DNA of 14,946 bases from an uncultured bacterium. GTDB lineage: Bacteria > Actinomycetota > Coriobacteriia > Coriobacteriales > Coriobacteriaceae. Where the stretch lies: positions 1 through 14,946 of the forward strand of contig CAJMPF010000017.1 of the NCBI GenBank assembly GCA_905215195.1. The letters run 5' to 3'. How positions within the stretch are numbered: position 1 is the first letter of the stretch; the number at the start of each line of letters is the position of its first letter. The translations under genes were made by a program, and so were the position numbers. Below, piece by piece: positions 7,044-14,843 of the stretch. Below the pieces are notes generated by a model that was not told the DNA's origin, did no database searches, and saw only the letters and a program-made list of their open reading frames with translations.

Positions 7044-7066
7044 AACGTTTGCATTGTGCAAACGTT
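7044..7066. promoter_or_regulatory. Perfect palindromic operator candidate
   Basis: AACGTTTGCA and TGCAAACGTT are exact inverted arms around TTG. The site lies 43 bases before the permease start and about 8 bases after the predicted transcription start. That position suits repression by the GntR-family dimer encoded immediately upstream. It could also form a leader hairpin, but it has no U-tract. Confidence 0.6.
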
Positions 7067-7108
7067 GAAGCGAGATGCGATGCAGTCTCGAGTTCTTTGG
7101 AGGTATCT

Positions 7109-8572
7109 ATGTCAGATACGAAGGCGAAGAAGACAAACAGACGTTTTAAGTTCAAATTACCGCATGTCTATACGATCATGTTCTTGCTGATCGTTGTCTT
7201 TGCGGTCCTGACTTGGATCGTTCCCTCTGGTCAGTATCAGCGCAAGACGATTTCGACAGCGGCGGGCGAGCGTGAAGTCGCCGTTGCTGGAACCTATGAA
7301 CAGGTCGATAAGAACTACACCGATTCCGAGACCGGCGAGACCATCAATCTGGGCCAGGATATCTTCGCGGTCCTGCAAGCGCCCACCAAGGGCATCCAGG
7401 AGGCTGCCGACGTCGTTGCGTTCGTCTTATTGATTGGCGGATCGTTCGCAATCATCACCAAGACCAACGCTTTGAATGCCGGCATGAGTCGTGTGATTAA
7501 AAAGCTCAAGAACAAGGACATCCTCATCATTCCCATCACGATGACGTTGCTGTCCATTTGCGGCACTACGTTTGGTATGTCTGAGGAAGCCCTGCCGTTC
7601 TATGCCATCTTCATTCCCATCATGATGGGTATCGGTTATGACTCGATGACGGCATTCATCATCTGCTTCCTTGGTCCTAACCTGGGATATTGTGCTTCGA
7701 CCATCGACCCGTTTAATGTTTTGATCGCCCAAGGCATCATTGGCATCGAGGGCAATCCGCAACTGTGGCTGCGCGCCGTTTCTTGGGTTATCTTCACTGC
7801 CGTCGGTATCGCATGGGCCATGCGCTACGCCATGCGCGTCAAGAAAAACCCCGAGTCGTCCATTGTGTACGAGGACGATAAGCTCAAGCGTATTGAGTTT
7901 TCCGTGACCGATGCCTCCATCGAGGAAGAGTTCACTATCCGTCAGAAGCTCGTGCTTATCGATTTTGCTTGCGGTATGGGCATTATCGTCTGGGGTCTTG
8001 TTACCCAGGGCTGGTACATGAATGAGATTTCCGCCGTGTTCCTTGGCATGGGCTTGCTTGCCGGTATCCTGGGCGGCCTTGACCAGCAGACGATCGCAGA
8101 GGAGTTCGTTAAGGGTCTCGCCGACTTTGCGTACGCTGCCATCGTTATCGGTATCGCTCGCGGTATTCTGGTCATCGCCGAGGGCGGCATGATCATCGAC
8201 ACCATCCTCCAGGCGCTCGCTACCGCGCTTGCCGGTGCACCCGCCGCCGTCTACACCACGTTTATGTATATCGTCCTTGGCCTGCTCTCTTTGCTGGTTC
8301 CCTCGAGTTCTGGCCTGGCGGCGCTCACCATGCCCGTTATGGGCCCCCTGACCGAGCTCATGGGCCTCAATCCCGAGGCGGCCGTCACCGCGCTCCAGTT
8401 TGCCAACCAGACCATCAACACCATCAGCCCCGTGGCGGGCATGACGGTCGCCGGTCTTGCCGTGGCTAGGATTTCGTTTGGCCAATGGTGGAAGACCATT
8501 TGGAAGTTCTTCATTTTCATGGTCGTCTTTGGCCTGATCGTAACGGCAATCTCTGGCATGCTTCCGGTGTAG
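7109..8572 (+). CDS. YfcC-family (DcuC superfamily) permease
   Basis: This is a 487-residue polytopic inner-membrane transporter. A basic N-terminus (about residues 5-17) is followed by the first membrane segment at about 20-38. Further hydrophobic segments lie near 102-117, 137-153, 163-190 and 223-242, and several more continue to the C-terminus. The motif GTTFGMSEEALPF and the following IMMGIGYD are hallmarks of the YfcC branch, which is related to DcuC C4-dicarboxylate carriers and ArcD-like amino-acid antiporters. The ATG at 7109 follows TGGAGG (7098-7103); an earlier in-frame ATG lies inside the terminator hairpin and is rejected. It is the first gene of the operon and presumably imports the compound degraded by the downstream enzymes. 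E. coli frl uses an APC-type carrier (FrlA), so this is a different transporter class. Confidence 0.88.
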   Translation: MSDTKAKKTNRRFKFKLPHVYTIMFLLIVVFAVLTWIVPSGQYQRKTISTAAGEREVAVAGTYEQVDKNYTDSETGETINLGQDIFAVLQAPTKGIQEAADVVAFVLLIGGSFAIITKTNALNAGMSRVIKKLKNKDILIIPITMTLLSICGTTFGMSEEALPFYAIFIPIMMGIGYDSMTAFIICFLGPNLGYCASTIDPFNVLIAQGIIGIEGNPQLWLRAVSWVIFTAVGIAWAMRYAMRVKKNPESSIVYEDDKLKRIEFSVTDASIEEEFTIRQKLVLIDFACGMGIIVWGLVTQGWYMNEISAVFLGMGLLAGILGGLDQQTIAEEFVKGLADFAYAAIVIGIARGILVIAEGGMIIDTILQALATALAGAPAAVYTTFMYIVLGLLSLLVPSSSGLAALTMPVMGPLTELMGLNPEAAVTALQFANQTINTISPVAGMTVAGLAVARISFGQWWKTIWKFFIFMVVFGLIVTAISGMLPV

Positions 8573-8581
8573 GTGGTTGTG

Positions 8582-10165
8582 ATGTCTGATCGTTTGACGG
8601 TCCTGACGTCTAAGAGCGTCTTTACCGGTACGGGGGACCTGCCGTTTGAAGGTTTCGTAGCGGTCCGTGGCAATCGAATTGAGGCTGTTGGCACCAAGTG
8701 TGAGGTAGCTTCGTATTTGACCCAGGCGGACGAGGTAGTTGACCTGGGCGACCGCACCGTCATGCCTGGCCTGATCGATGTACATACCTTCTATACAGGC
8801 TGGGCGCTGCGGACGTTGGGGTCTGATCTGTCCGGCATCGCTGATGCCAAAGAGGCCGTGTCGCTCTTGCGTGCATGGAAAGAAGATCATCCGGATTGCG
8901 CGGCGGCTTTTGGCCACAACCTACCCGAAACGTTGGCATCGGATGCCGAGAACGCAAATACAGCAGCTGTGTTTGACGATTGTTTTGGCGATATCCCCGT
9001 CGTCTGCTTTACATCGGGTGCGGAGACCTGCGTTCTCAATGCTGCCGCCAGTGCGCGATACGGCTTTACGCCCCAGGCGTGCTATGCCGAGAAGATCTGG
9101 CGCATGATGAGCGATTTCCTCGCGCTGCCCGAGGTGCGTGCCGGGTATTCGGACTACATGAGCATGCTTAACGAGCGCGGCGTTACCGCCATCAAGGAAA
9201 TGGCGTTTGATGACTACTACGGCTTTGCCGACGAAATGGCTCGCCGTGAGGAATCTGGTGAGCTGACGGTTCGCGTCTCTATGATGTCGCAGCCGGTGGG
9301 CGCCGGTGCAAATCTGGCATATGCCCGCGAGGCGCGAGAGCGCTTCCGGGGACCGTTCGTTCGTTTTTCTGGCTTCAACCGTATGACCGATCGCGGCGTA
9401 TGGGCGGGGCTTGCCGAGATGATAGACCCCTATGAGGACTCGGCCGATGCGGGCGCTGCCGGCAAGACGGTCGTCGAGGAACCAGAGTGGGATCTGATTG
9501 AGAGCGAGCTGCGTGCAATTGATGCTGACGGCTTCCGATATTCCTTGCATTGCCAGGGCGATGGCGCCGTTCGTCGCACCGTGGCACTCTATGCCTCGCT
9601 GCCTCGAGACGAGCATGGACGGATGCTTCGTCGCCATGCGATTACCGATCTCGAGAACTCTGACCCGACCGATCTTGTCAAGTTTGGCAAGTTAGGTGGA
9701 ATTTGCGAGGTCTATCCGCAGATTCTGACGCTGGACCGGCGCGAGGATTGCCTATCGATGATGCGTCGACAAATTGGCGAGACGCGACTTTTGCACAGCT
9801 GGAATCGCCGCGGCATGGAAGATTCCGGATGCACAGTGTGCTGTGGCACGGATTTGCCGCTGTTGATTCCGAGCTTGGGCGAGTCAATCTACAGTGCGTG
9901 CGGCGGATACTTCGACGACGGACTGCCCGTGAATGAGGTCAACACGCTGACGCTTGTCGAGCTCTTGTGCGCTTGGACTGCCGGGGGAGCGTACGACCTG
10001 ATGCGCGAAGACGAGCTGGGTACGCTTGAGGTTGGCAAGCTTGCCGATATCTGCGTGCTCGATCGGGATGTGTTCGACCTCGATTATCGCGACGCACGCG
10101 ATCTTGCGGTTGATATGACGATGTCGGACGGACAAATCGTGTTCGATCGAAATAAGGAGGCATAA
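8582..10165 (+). CDS. Amidohydrolase-superfamily protein (YtcJ/Amidohydro_3-like) with altered metal site
   Basis: The 527-residue protein has the amidohydrolase layout: an N-terminal beta domain with DRTVMPGLIDVHTF, a TIM barrel, and a C-terminal return of the beta domain (LGTLEVGKLADICVLDRD). Later motifs fit the YtcJ-like group: YSLHCQGDGAVRRT, RHAITDLENSDPTDLVKFGKLGG and CCGTDLPLLIPSLGESI. The usual HxH metal pair after PGLID is His68-Thr-Phe70, so the second histidine is missing. The segment that normally carries the metal-bridging lysine reads PFVRFSGFNRM, with Arg in its place. Enzymes of this superfamily hydrolyse amide, imide or urea bonds. The ATG at 8582 lies 9 bases after the permease stop, with a weak AGGTGG site spanning that stop. 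Nine residues before its end lies the ribosome site of the next gene. It may release an amine or acyl group from the imported compound, or be a non-canonical mononuclear enzyme. Confidence 0.8.
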   Translation: MSDRLTVLTSKSVFTGTGDLPFEGFVAVRGNRIEAVGTKCEVASYLTQADEVVDLGDRTVMPGLIDVHTFYTGWALRTLGSDLSGIADAKEAVSLLRAWKEDHPDCAAAFGHNLPETLASDAENANTAAVFDDCFGDIPVVCFTSGAETCVLNAAASARYGFTPQACYAEKIWRMMSDFLALPEVRAGYSDYMSMLNERGVTAIKEMAFDDYYGFADEMARREESGELTVRVSMMSQPVGAGANLAYAREARERFRGPFVRFSGFNRMTDRGVWAGLAEMIDPYEDSADAGAAGKTVVEEPEWDLIESELRAIDADGFRYSLHCQGDGAVRRTVALYASLPRDEHGRMLRRHAITDLENSDPTDLVKFGKLGGICEVYPQILTLDRREDCLSMMRRQIGETRLLHSWNRRGMEDSGCTVCCGTDLPLLIPSLGESIYSACGGYFDDGLPVNEVNTLTLVELLCAWTAGGAYDLMREDELGTLEVGKLADICVLDRDVFDLDYRDARDLAVDMTMSDGQIVFDRNKEA

Positions 10166-10166
10166 G

Positions 10167-11018
10167 ATGTCTGAATCCAAACCGACGCTGCGCCGCGAGC
10201 AGATTGCGGGCATGAATATCCACTACATCATGTGGTCGCTCGATTACTTCCTTGATGTGCAGCAGCGTTTGGGCTTTGAGTCCATTGAGCTGTGGTGCGC
10301 AGAGCCGCATGTGACGCTCGACCACACGGGCTACTTTGAGGCTGAGGTCCTGGCGAAAAAGGCTGCAGACCGTGGGCTTAGGTATCGTACTCTGTGCCCC
10401 GAGAACGTTGTCTATCCTTGGCAGTACTGCGCACGCAAACCGCTGCATGAACAGCGCAGCTTGGCGTACTTTAAGCACGGCATTGAGCTTGCCGAGGTAC
10501 TTGGGTGCGACCGCATGTCCATCAACTCGGGCTGGGGCGACTGGGACGAGGACCGCGAGGAAGCCTGGAAGCGCAGCCGCGAGCACTTGTCCATTCTGGC
10601 GGAGTATGCCGGCGAGCACGGTCTGGTGCTTACGATGGAAAGCCTGCGTCCCGAGGAGAGCAACCTTGTGACGACGGTTTCCGATGCGAAGCGCATGATT
10701 GACGAGGTCGCGAGCCCGTACTTACAGCCCATGGTTGATACAACCGCGATGGGCGTTGCAGGCGAGACGCTCGAGGACTGGTTTGCCGCCTTTGGTGATG
10801 GGGCAATTCACGAGATGCACTTTATCGACGGTGACCCGTATGGCCATCTGGTGTGGGGCGATGGCAAGCACGATATGGACGCCTTCGTCGCCACACTCAA
10901 CGCCCATGGTTTCGACGGCATGCTGGGCCAGGAAATCACGGACGGTCGTTACTACGATGACCCGGCGGCGGCAGATGCCAAGAACATGGCCGCATTCGAG
11001 AAATATCTGATTGACTAA
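10167..11018 (+). CDS. frlC: FrlC-like sugar-amine epimerase (xylose isomerase-like TIM barrel)
   Basis: The 283-residue protein belongs to the AP-endonuclease-2/xylose-isomerase-like barrel family, to which fructoselysine 3-epimerase FrlC (about 276 residues) belongs. Likely metal ligands are Glu158 in LTMESLRPEESN, Asp191 in MVDTTAM, His218 in HEMHFIDGDP and Glu256 in GQEITDG. FrlC interconverts psicoselysine and fructoselysine, so that both forms can enter the kinase-deglycase route. The ATG at 10167 begins one base after the previous stop and follows AAGGAGG (10154-10160) inside the amidohydrolase gene. The neighbouring deglycase and kinase make the FrlC assignment much more likely than other members of this broad family, such as hydroxypyruvate isomerases or tagatose epimerases. 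Confidence 0.75.
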   Translation: MSESKPTLRREQIAGMNIHYIMWSLDYFLDVQQRLGFESIELWCAEPHVTLDHTGYFEAEVLAKKAADRGLRYRTLCPENVVYPWQYCARKPLHEQRSLAYFKHGIELAEVLGCDRMSINSGWGDWDEDREEAWKRSREHLSILAEYAGEHGLVLTMESLRPEESNLVTTVSDAKRMIDEVASPYLQPMVDTTAMGVAGETLEDWFAAFGDGAIHEMHFIDGDPYGHLVWGDGKHDMDAFVATLNAHGFDGMLGQEITDGRYYDDPAAADAKNMAAFEKYLID

Positions 11019-11080
11019 AACAACTATCGGCCACGCAACCAACGTCATTGATTGCGGGCCAAATAAGAAAGGAACTGGAT

Positions 11081-12049
11081 ATGAACGCACACGATCTGAT
11101 CAAAGAGGCAATTGCCGAGAAGGGCAAGTTCGACAGCGTCTACTGGATTGCTTGCGGTGGCTCCATGATCGATTTGATTCCGGCTCATGAGCTTCTGCAG
11201 CGCGAGGCAACCACCTTCACTTCGTATATCTATACCGCGCGTGAATTCGACATTATGCGTCCGCGTCGTCTGGGCGAGAAGTCCCTGGTCATCGCTTGCA
11301 GCCACAGTGGCAACACCCCCGAGGTCGTCGAGGGCTGCGAGATTGCCCTTGCCGCCGGCGCTACGGTGATCGCCCAGACCGACAACGCTGGATCCAAGAT
11401 TGACTCTGGCAAGTGGACCACGTGGGTCTACCCGTGGGGCGAGGGCGTGCCGCAGGCCGAGGTCCCCGCTGGTATTTCGCTGTCGCTTGCGGCCGAGCTG
11501 CTCGATCAGCAGGAGGGCTACGCCGATCTTGCCGATATGTATGCAGGTATCGCCGAGATGGATAAGATTCTTCCCCCGGCACGTGAGAAGGTAAATGCCG
11601 AGCTGGGTGATCGCTTTGCCAAGCTTTGCCAGGAGCACGAGTTCTTCTATATTCTGGGCAGCGGTCCCAACTTTAGCCAGACCTACGGTTTCGCTATCTG
11701 CTCTCTTATGGAGATGCAGTGGCAGCACTGCAGCTACATCCACTCTGCCGAGTACTTCCACGGCCCCTTCGAGGCTACTCAGGATGGCGTTTTTTACTTC
11801 CTGCAGATGGGCTCCAGCGAGTGCCGTGCTATGGACGAGCGCGCCCTGGCGTTCCTTAAGACGCATACCGATACGCTGATGGTGCTCGATGCCAAGGAGT
11901 ACGGTATGGAAGCCGTGCCGGCGAGCGTCCGTGCCTATCTGGACCCGGTGCTGTTCTACGCCATGAACTGTGAGCTGCGTGCCGCACGCGGCAAGGTGTT
12001 TGATCACGATCCCGATTTCCGTCGCTATATGGGTGTTGTCGAGTACTAG
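11081..12049 (+). CDS. frlB: FrlB-like SIS-domain deglycase (fructosamine 6-phosphate deglycase)
   Basis: The 322-residue protein has two SIS domains, at about residues 15-150 and 175-310. FrlB splits fructoselysine 6-phosphate into glucose 6-phosphate and lysine; the related FraB acts on 6-phosphofructose-aspartate. Family signatures include IACSHSGNTPEVV, SLMEMQWQHC, SAEYFHGPFE and the C-terminal DFRRYMGVVEY, which closely parallels the end of E. coli FrlB (ERRYYGGLVEY). Glu211 and His227 are 16 residues apart, as are the catalytic Glu214 and His230 that I recall for FraB. The ATG at 11081 follows AAAGGA (11068-11073); an earlier in-frame ATG at 11048 has no ribosome site. The gap from the epimerase is 62 bases. 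The family does not fix which amine is released. Confidence 0.85.
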   Translation: MNAHDLIKEAIAEKGKFDSVYWIACGGSMIDLIPAHELLQREATTFTSYIYTAREFDIMRPRRLGEKSLVIACSHSGNTPEVVEGCEIALAAGATVIAQTDNAGSKIDSGKWTTWVYPWGEGVPQAEVPAGISLSLAAELLDQQEGYADLADMYAGIAEMDKILPPAREKVNAELGDRFAKLCQEHEFFYILGSGPNFSQTYGFAICSLMEMQWQHCSYIHSAEYFHGPFEATQDGVFYFLQMGSSECRAMDERALAFLKTHTDTLMVLDAKEYGMEAVPASVRAYLDPVLFYAMNCELRAARGKVFDHDPDFRRYMGVVEY

Positions 12050-12063
12050 AAGGAGCAAAGGCC

Positions 12064-12927
12064 ATGGCATTTAACGTTAACGCGCTCGGATTTGGCGACA
12101 ACGTCGTCGATCGCTACGAGCATATCCACACCATGTATCCTGGCGGCAACGCGGTAAACTTCGCCGTTTATGCCAAGAAATGCGGTGCCGCACGCTCCGC
12201 ATACATGGGCATTTTTGGCAATGATGCCGCTGCTGAGCATGTCATTGCAAGCCTCGAGGATGAGGGTATCGAGCTTGACAAGTGCGAGCAGATGATTGGC
12301 GAGAACGGAGCGGCTCGCGTGACCGTCGTCGACGGTGACCGTGTCTTCCTTGGCTCCAACGAGGGCGGTATCCGTGGCGATGCGCGCTATGTCCTCGATC
12401 GCTTTGACCTTGCGTACATGAAGCAGTTCGATGTGGTTCATTCAGGCAACTATTGCTTCACCGAGCGCGAGCTGCCCAAGTTGAAGGCTGCGGGCGTCAC
12501 GGTCTCTTTTGACTTTTCGGACGACTCCACCGACGAGTACTACGAGCAGATTGCGCCCTACGTCGATTTCGCTTTCTTTAGTGCGGCGGATGCCGCGAGT
12601 GAGGACGAGATTCGCGAACGTCTGGCATGGGTGAAGGGCCTGGGTCCGCGTTTTGTGTCGGCTACGGCGGGCGCCGAGGGCTGCATTGCTTACGACGGCG
12701 AGCGCTATTACCGCCAGCTGGCTAAACCGGTAACGGACATGAAGGACACCATGGGGGCGGGCGACTCGTTCCTCACCTCGTTTTTGATGTGCTATCTCGA
12801 TTCCGCCAAGCGTGGTGAGGATGGCGCCGAGGCCATCGAGCGCGCGCTCGACTTTGCTGCCGGGTTTGCCTCGACCGTGTGCGGTATGGAAGGTTCTTGG
12901 GGCCACGGAGCACCAATCGTCGAATAG
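12064..12927 (+). CDS. frlD: FrlD-like PfkB-family sugar-amine 6-kinase
   Basis: The 287-residue protein is a ribokinase/PfkB-fold kinase resembling fructoselysine 6-kinase FrlD, which phosphorylates the sugar on C6 and so makes the deglycase substrate. The N-terminal GFGDNVVDRY and PGGNAVNFAVYAKKCG correspond to the FrlD sugar-binding region (GDNCVDIY, SGGNAVNVAVY). FDFSDDS matches FrlD FDFSDKW. The PfkB signature DTMGAGDSF carries the catalytic base Asp234 and the anion hole. AAGGAG (12050-12055) sets the ATG at 12064, 14 bases after the deglycase stop. The protein is about 26 residues longer than E. coli FrlD, mostly in a C-terminal tail. This is the last gene of the operon; the converging strand carries tatD beyond a repeat element. 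Confidence 0.87.
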   Translation: MAFNVNALGFGDNVVDRYEHIHTMYPGGNAVNFAVYAKKCGAARSAYMGIFGNDAAAEHVIASLEDEGIELDKCEQMIGENGAARVTVVDGDRVFLGSNEGGIRGDARYVLDRFDLAYMKQFDVVHSGNYCFTERELPKLKAAGVTVSFDFSDDSTDEYYEQIAPYVDFAFFSAADAASEDEIRERLAWVKGLGPRFVSATAGAEGCIAYDGERYYRQLAKPVTDMKDTMGAGDSFLTSFLMCYLDSAKRGEDGAEAIERALDFAAGFASTVCGMEGSWGHGAPIVE

Positions 12928-12971
12928 CCGAGCTGTCCCGGGGAGCTGTATTGGTGCCTTCCCGTGACTCG

Positions 12972-13200
12972 GTGGTTAAAAAAGCCAAATATGAGTACTG
13001 TGACTAATTTAGTCGCAGCAAAATCGACCCCTTCAGACGTGATTTGAGCGTTTGGAGGGGTTTAAGATTGCGAAAATGCAGGATGAGTGACTGTAAAAGT
13101 GTTAGTTAATGGACAATCGTAGATTATTCTGGTGGTCGGAAAGCTCAGAGTAATGTATCCATTTCGCTAGCAGTACTCATATTTGACGTTTTTTGACCAC
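12972..13200. repeat. 229-base element with ~30-base terminal inverted repeats (MITE-like)
   Basis: The left end (12972-13000) and the inverted right end (13171-13200) both read GTGGT(T/C)AAAAAA, a 2-3 base variable step, then CAAATATGAGTACTG. Between them lie about 170 AT-richer bases without a reading frame. They include a small palindrome, GACTAA-T-TTAGTC (13002-13014), and a 13-bp hairpin. The outer A and T runs would give a U-tract to a transcript arriving from either side, so the element may also serve as a terminator for the convergent frlD-like and tatD genes. I see no clear target-site duplication. It carries no transposase, so any mobility would need one supplied in trans. Confidence 0.75.
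13027..13061 (+). other. Internal hairpin of the repeat element
   Basis: ACCCCTTCAGACG (13027-13039) pairs with CGTTTGGAGGGGT (13049-13061) over all 13 positions, including two G-U pairs, around a 9-base loop. The G-U pairs on this strand suggest selection on the RNA reading in the plus direction, or drift of a once perfect palindrome. There is no U-tract directly after it. Confidence 0.5.
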
Positions 13201-13205
13201 AGGGG

Positions 13206-13988
13206 TTAGCGAAGGCTAAAAACAGAGTGTGCATTCGCTAAAACCGCCGACTCAATATGCTTTGCGTCGCATTTTTTGAGCGAGGCGACGTGTTCTGAGG
13301 CGCTTTCGAGCGATCTGATGAGCGACTGCGCGCTTGCTTCTGTGTTTGGCTCGGCCGGCGCATCGGTCTCGAGCAGTAAACGGTCGAGTGGAATTTGTCG
13401 TGCGTATTCGCGTCCTCGTTTGGACGCGAGCATGCGTTCGTTGACGGAAAAATAACAGCTCGCATTACGCGCGCGGACGAGTTCGTCCGAAGTACCGCTA
13501 AACCAGTGGAAGATGATAGCGGGGGAGTCGGGGTTTGGGATGAGTAGTCCATGCGATTCGAGGACGTCCAGTACGGCTCCTGCCGAACGAACGGCGTGAA
13601 TTGATATCACGCGCCCAGCAAGAGGATGCTGCACGAGCGCATCGCAGAGCCGGTTAAGTGCCTGTATTTGTAGCGGCTTACTTCCAGCAAAGCGCGCGGA
13701 AAAGTCGAGTCCGACTTCGCCGATGTAGCGCTCTTGGACAGCAACTTCGCAAAGCAGATTGACTTCGGCAAAACCGCAGTGGCCATCGGCGAGCCACCAG
13801 GGGTGAAGCCCAACGCCGGCGATGATGCCTGGTTGGCGACAGGCGCGCTCGTTTGCGGCCGAAAAGTCGCGCGGATTGACGCCGCAGTCAAATAGACCCA
13901 AGCCCAGCGCCGTCGCCTCATCGGCAACGGCGTCCGGGTGAGCCATTAAATCAAGATGGCAGTGTGCATCAAATAACCGGGGCTCCAT
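13206..13988 (-). CDS. tatD: TatD-family metal-dependent hydrolase/DNase
   Basis: TatD proteins are cytoplasmic metal-dependent 3'-5' exonucleases linked to DNA and RNA quality control. The 260-residue protein has the family length. The metal ligands are His9 and His11 in DAHCHLD, Glu91 in YIGEVGLDF, His131 in ISIHAVRS, His161 in FHWFSG and Asp209 in LLETDAP. The common 'HsR' motif reads HAVRS and the common HCFSG reads HWFSG, so it is a somewhat divergent member. The ATG at 13988 lies 14 bases after the tcdA stop with a GGAG-containing site at rather long spacing, so it is probably translated from the tcdA message. Its 3' end abuts the repeat element. Confidence 0.88.
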   Translation of the reverse strand: MEPRLFDAHCHLDLMAHPDAVADEATALGLGLFDCGVNPRDFSAANERACRQPGIIAGVGLHPWWLADGHCGFAEVNLLCEVAVQERYIGEVGLDFSARFAGSKPLQIQALNRLCDALVQHPLAGRVISIHAVRSAGAVLDVLESHGLLIPNPDSPAIIFHWFSGTSDELVRARNASCYFSVNERMLASKRGREYARQIPLDRLLLETDAPAEPNTEASAQSLIRSLESASEHVASLKKCDAKHIESAVLANAHSVFSLR

Positions 13989-14002
13989 CTCGGTGCGCTC
14001 CG

Positions 14003-14800
14003 CTAGTCCAGACGTTGGCCATCGGAGCGTACGCGCTCAGTGCCGCGGCCGCTGATCTGGCGGATAACCTCGCCGGCAATCATCTGGCCCATGATGGGCG
14101 GCATAAAGCTGGCGGTTCCCAGCTCGGTGCGCTCGTGGATGTTGGAAGGGTCGCGGGGCTGTGTCTTAACCGATTCCTCGCAGCTAAACAGTACATGCAG
14201 GCTCTTGATTCCGCGCTTCTTGCATTCTTTGCGCATGATGCGGCTCATGGGGTCACGTACCGTATCGAAAATGTCGGCAAAGCGGAGGCACTCGGGATGG
14301 AGCTTGTTGGCCCCGCCCATGGAGCTAACCAAACGAATGTCGTGGTCCTGAGCATATTTGGCAATGGTGAGCTTGGCCGAGATGGTGTCGATGGCGTCGA
14401 CGACGTAGTCGAGCTTGCCGTCCGTCTGCTCCAAAACGCTCGCGAAGAAATCATCGATGTTGTCGCTCAGCAGGTATTCGGTGCGCTTGATGACGGTAGC
14501 GGTAGGGTTGATGTCGTGAATCATAGCCTCCATGACGTCGACTTTGCGCTTGCCGACGGTGCTGTGAAAGGCGATGGCCTGGCGATTGATATTGCTGGGC
14601 GCGATGATGTCCTTATCCAGAATGACGAAATGACCGATGCCGCCGCGGGCGAGTGCCTCGCAGCAGTTGGAGCCCACGCCTCCGCAGCCGAGCACTAGCA
14701 CCGTAGCATCGGCGAGCTTATCGAGTGCCTCGCGGCCCATGATAATCTCGAGCTTGGTGTCGCGTGTCTCGATGGCGGCTGCGGCTGTGGTTTCGGTCAT
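14003..14800 (-). CDS. tcdA: tRNA threonylcarbamoyladenosine dehydratase (TcdA/CsdL, E1-like)
   Basis: TcdA uses ATP to cyclise the t6A37 modification of ANN-decoding tRNAs to ct6A. The 265-residue protein has the ThiF/MoeB E1-like Rossmann fold: LVLGCGGVGSNCCEAL (glycine loop at residues 38-43), LDKDIIAPSNINRQ (Asp64, Asn72, Arg73 for ATP), and VVDAIDTISAK. The C-terminal segment LGTASFMPPIMGQMIAGEVIR is characteristic of the TcdA branch and sets it apart from ThiF and MoeB. The absence of ThiS- or MoaD-like partners nearby agrees. GGAGG before the ATG at 14800 sets the start; the frame continues upstream to 14929, but that part lies across the predicted promoter. It forms a two-gene unit with tatD. 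Confidence 0.9.
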   Translation of the reverse strand: MTETTAAAAIETRDTKLEIIMGREALDKLADATVLVLGCGGVGSNCCEALARGGIGHFVILDKDIIAPSNINRQAIAFHSTVGKRKVDVMEAMIHDINPTATVIKRTEYLLSDNIDDFFASVLEQTDGKLDYVVDAIDTISAKLTIAKYAQDHDIRLVSSMGGANKLHPECLRFADIFDTVRDPMSRIMRKECKKRGIKSLHVLFSCEESVKTQPRDPSNIHERTELGTASFMPPIMGQMIAGEVIRQISGRGTERVRSDGQRLD

Positions 14801-14843
14801 AGATATCCTCCGATGGGGAGTCGGTCGTGTTTTAGCTATCGCC

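Noticed and set aside
7427..8917. 496-codon open frame on the minus strand across the permease and amidohydrolase genes
   Set aside because: It is antisense to two clear family members. It is rich in His, Asp, Gln and Arg, as expected for a mirror frame of GC-rich codons, and crosses the gene boundary with no ribosome site.
11045..12070. 341-codon open frame on the minus strand opposite the deglycase gene
   Set aside because: It is a shadow of the SIS-domain gene, with no recognisable domain and no plausible ribosome site or promoter.
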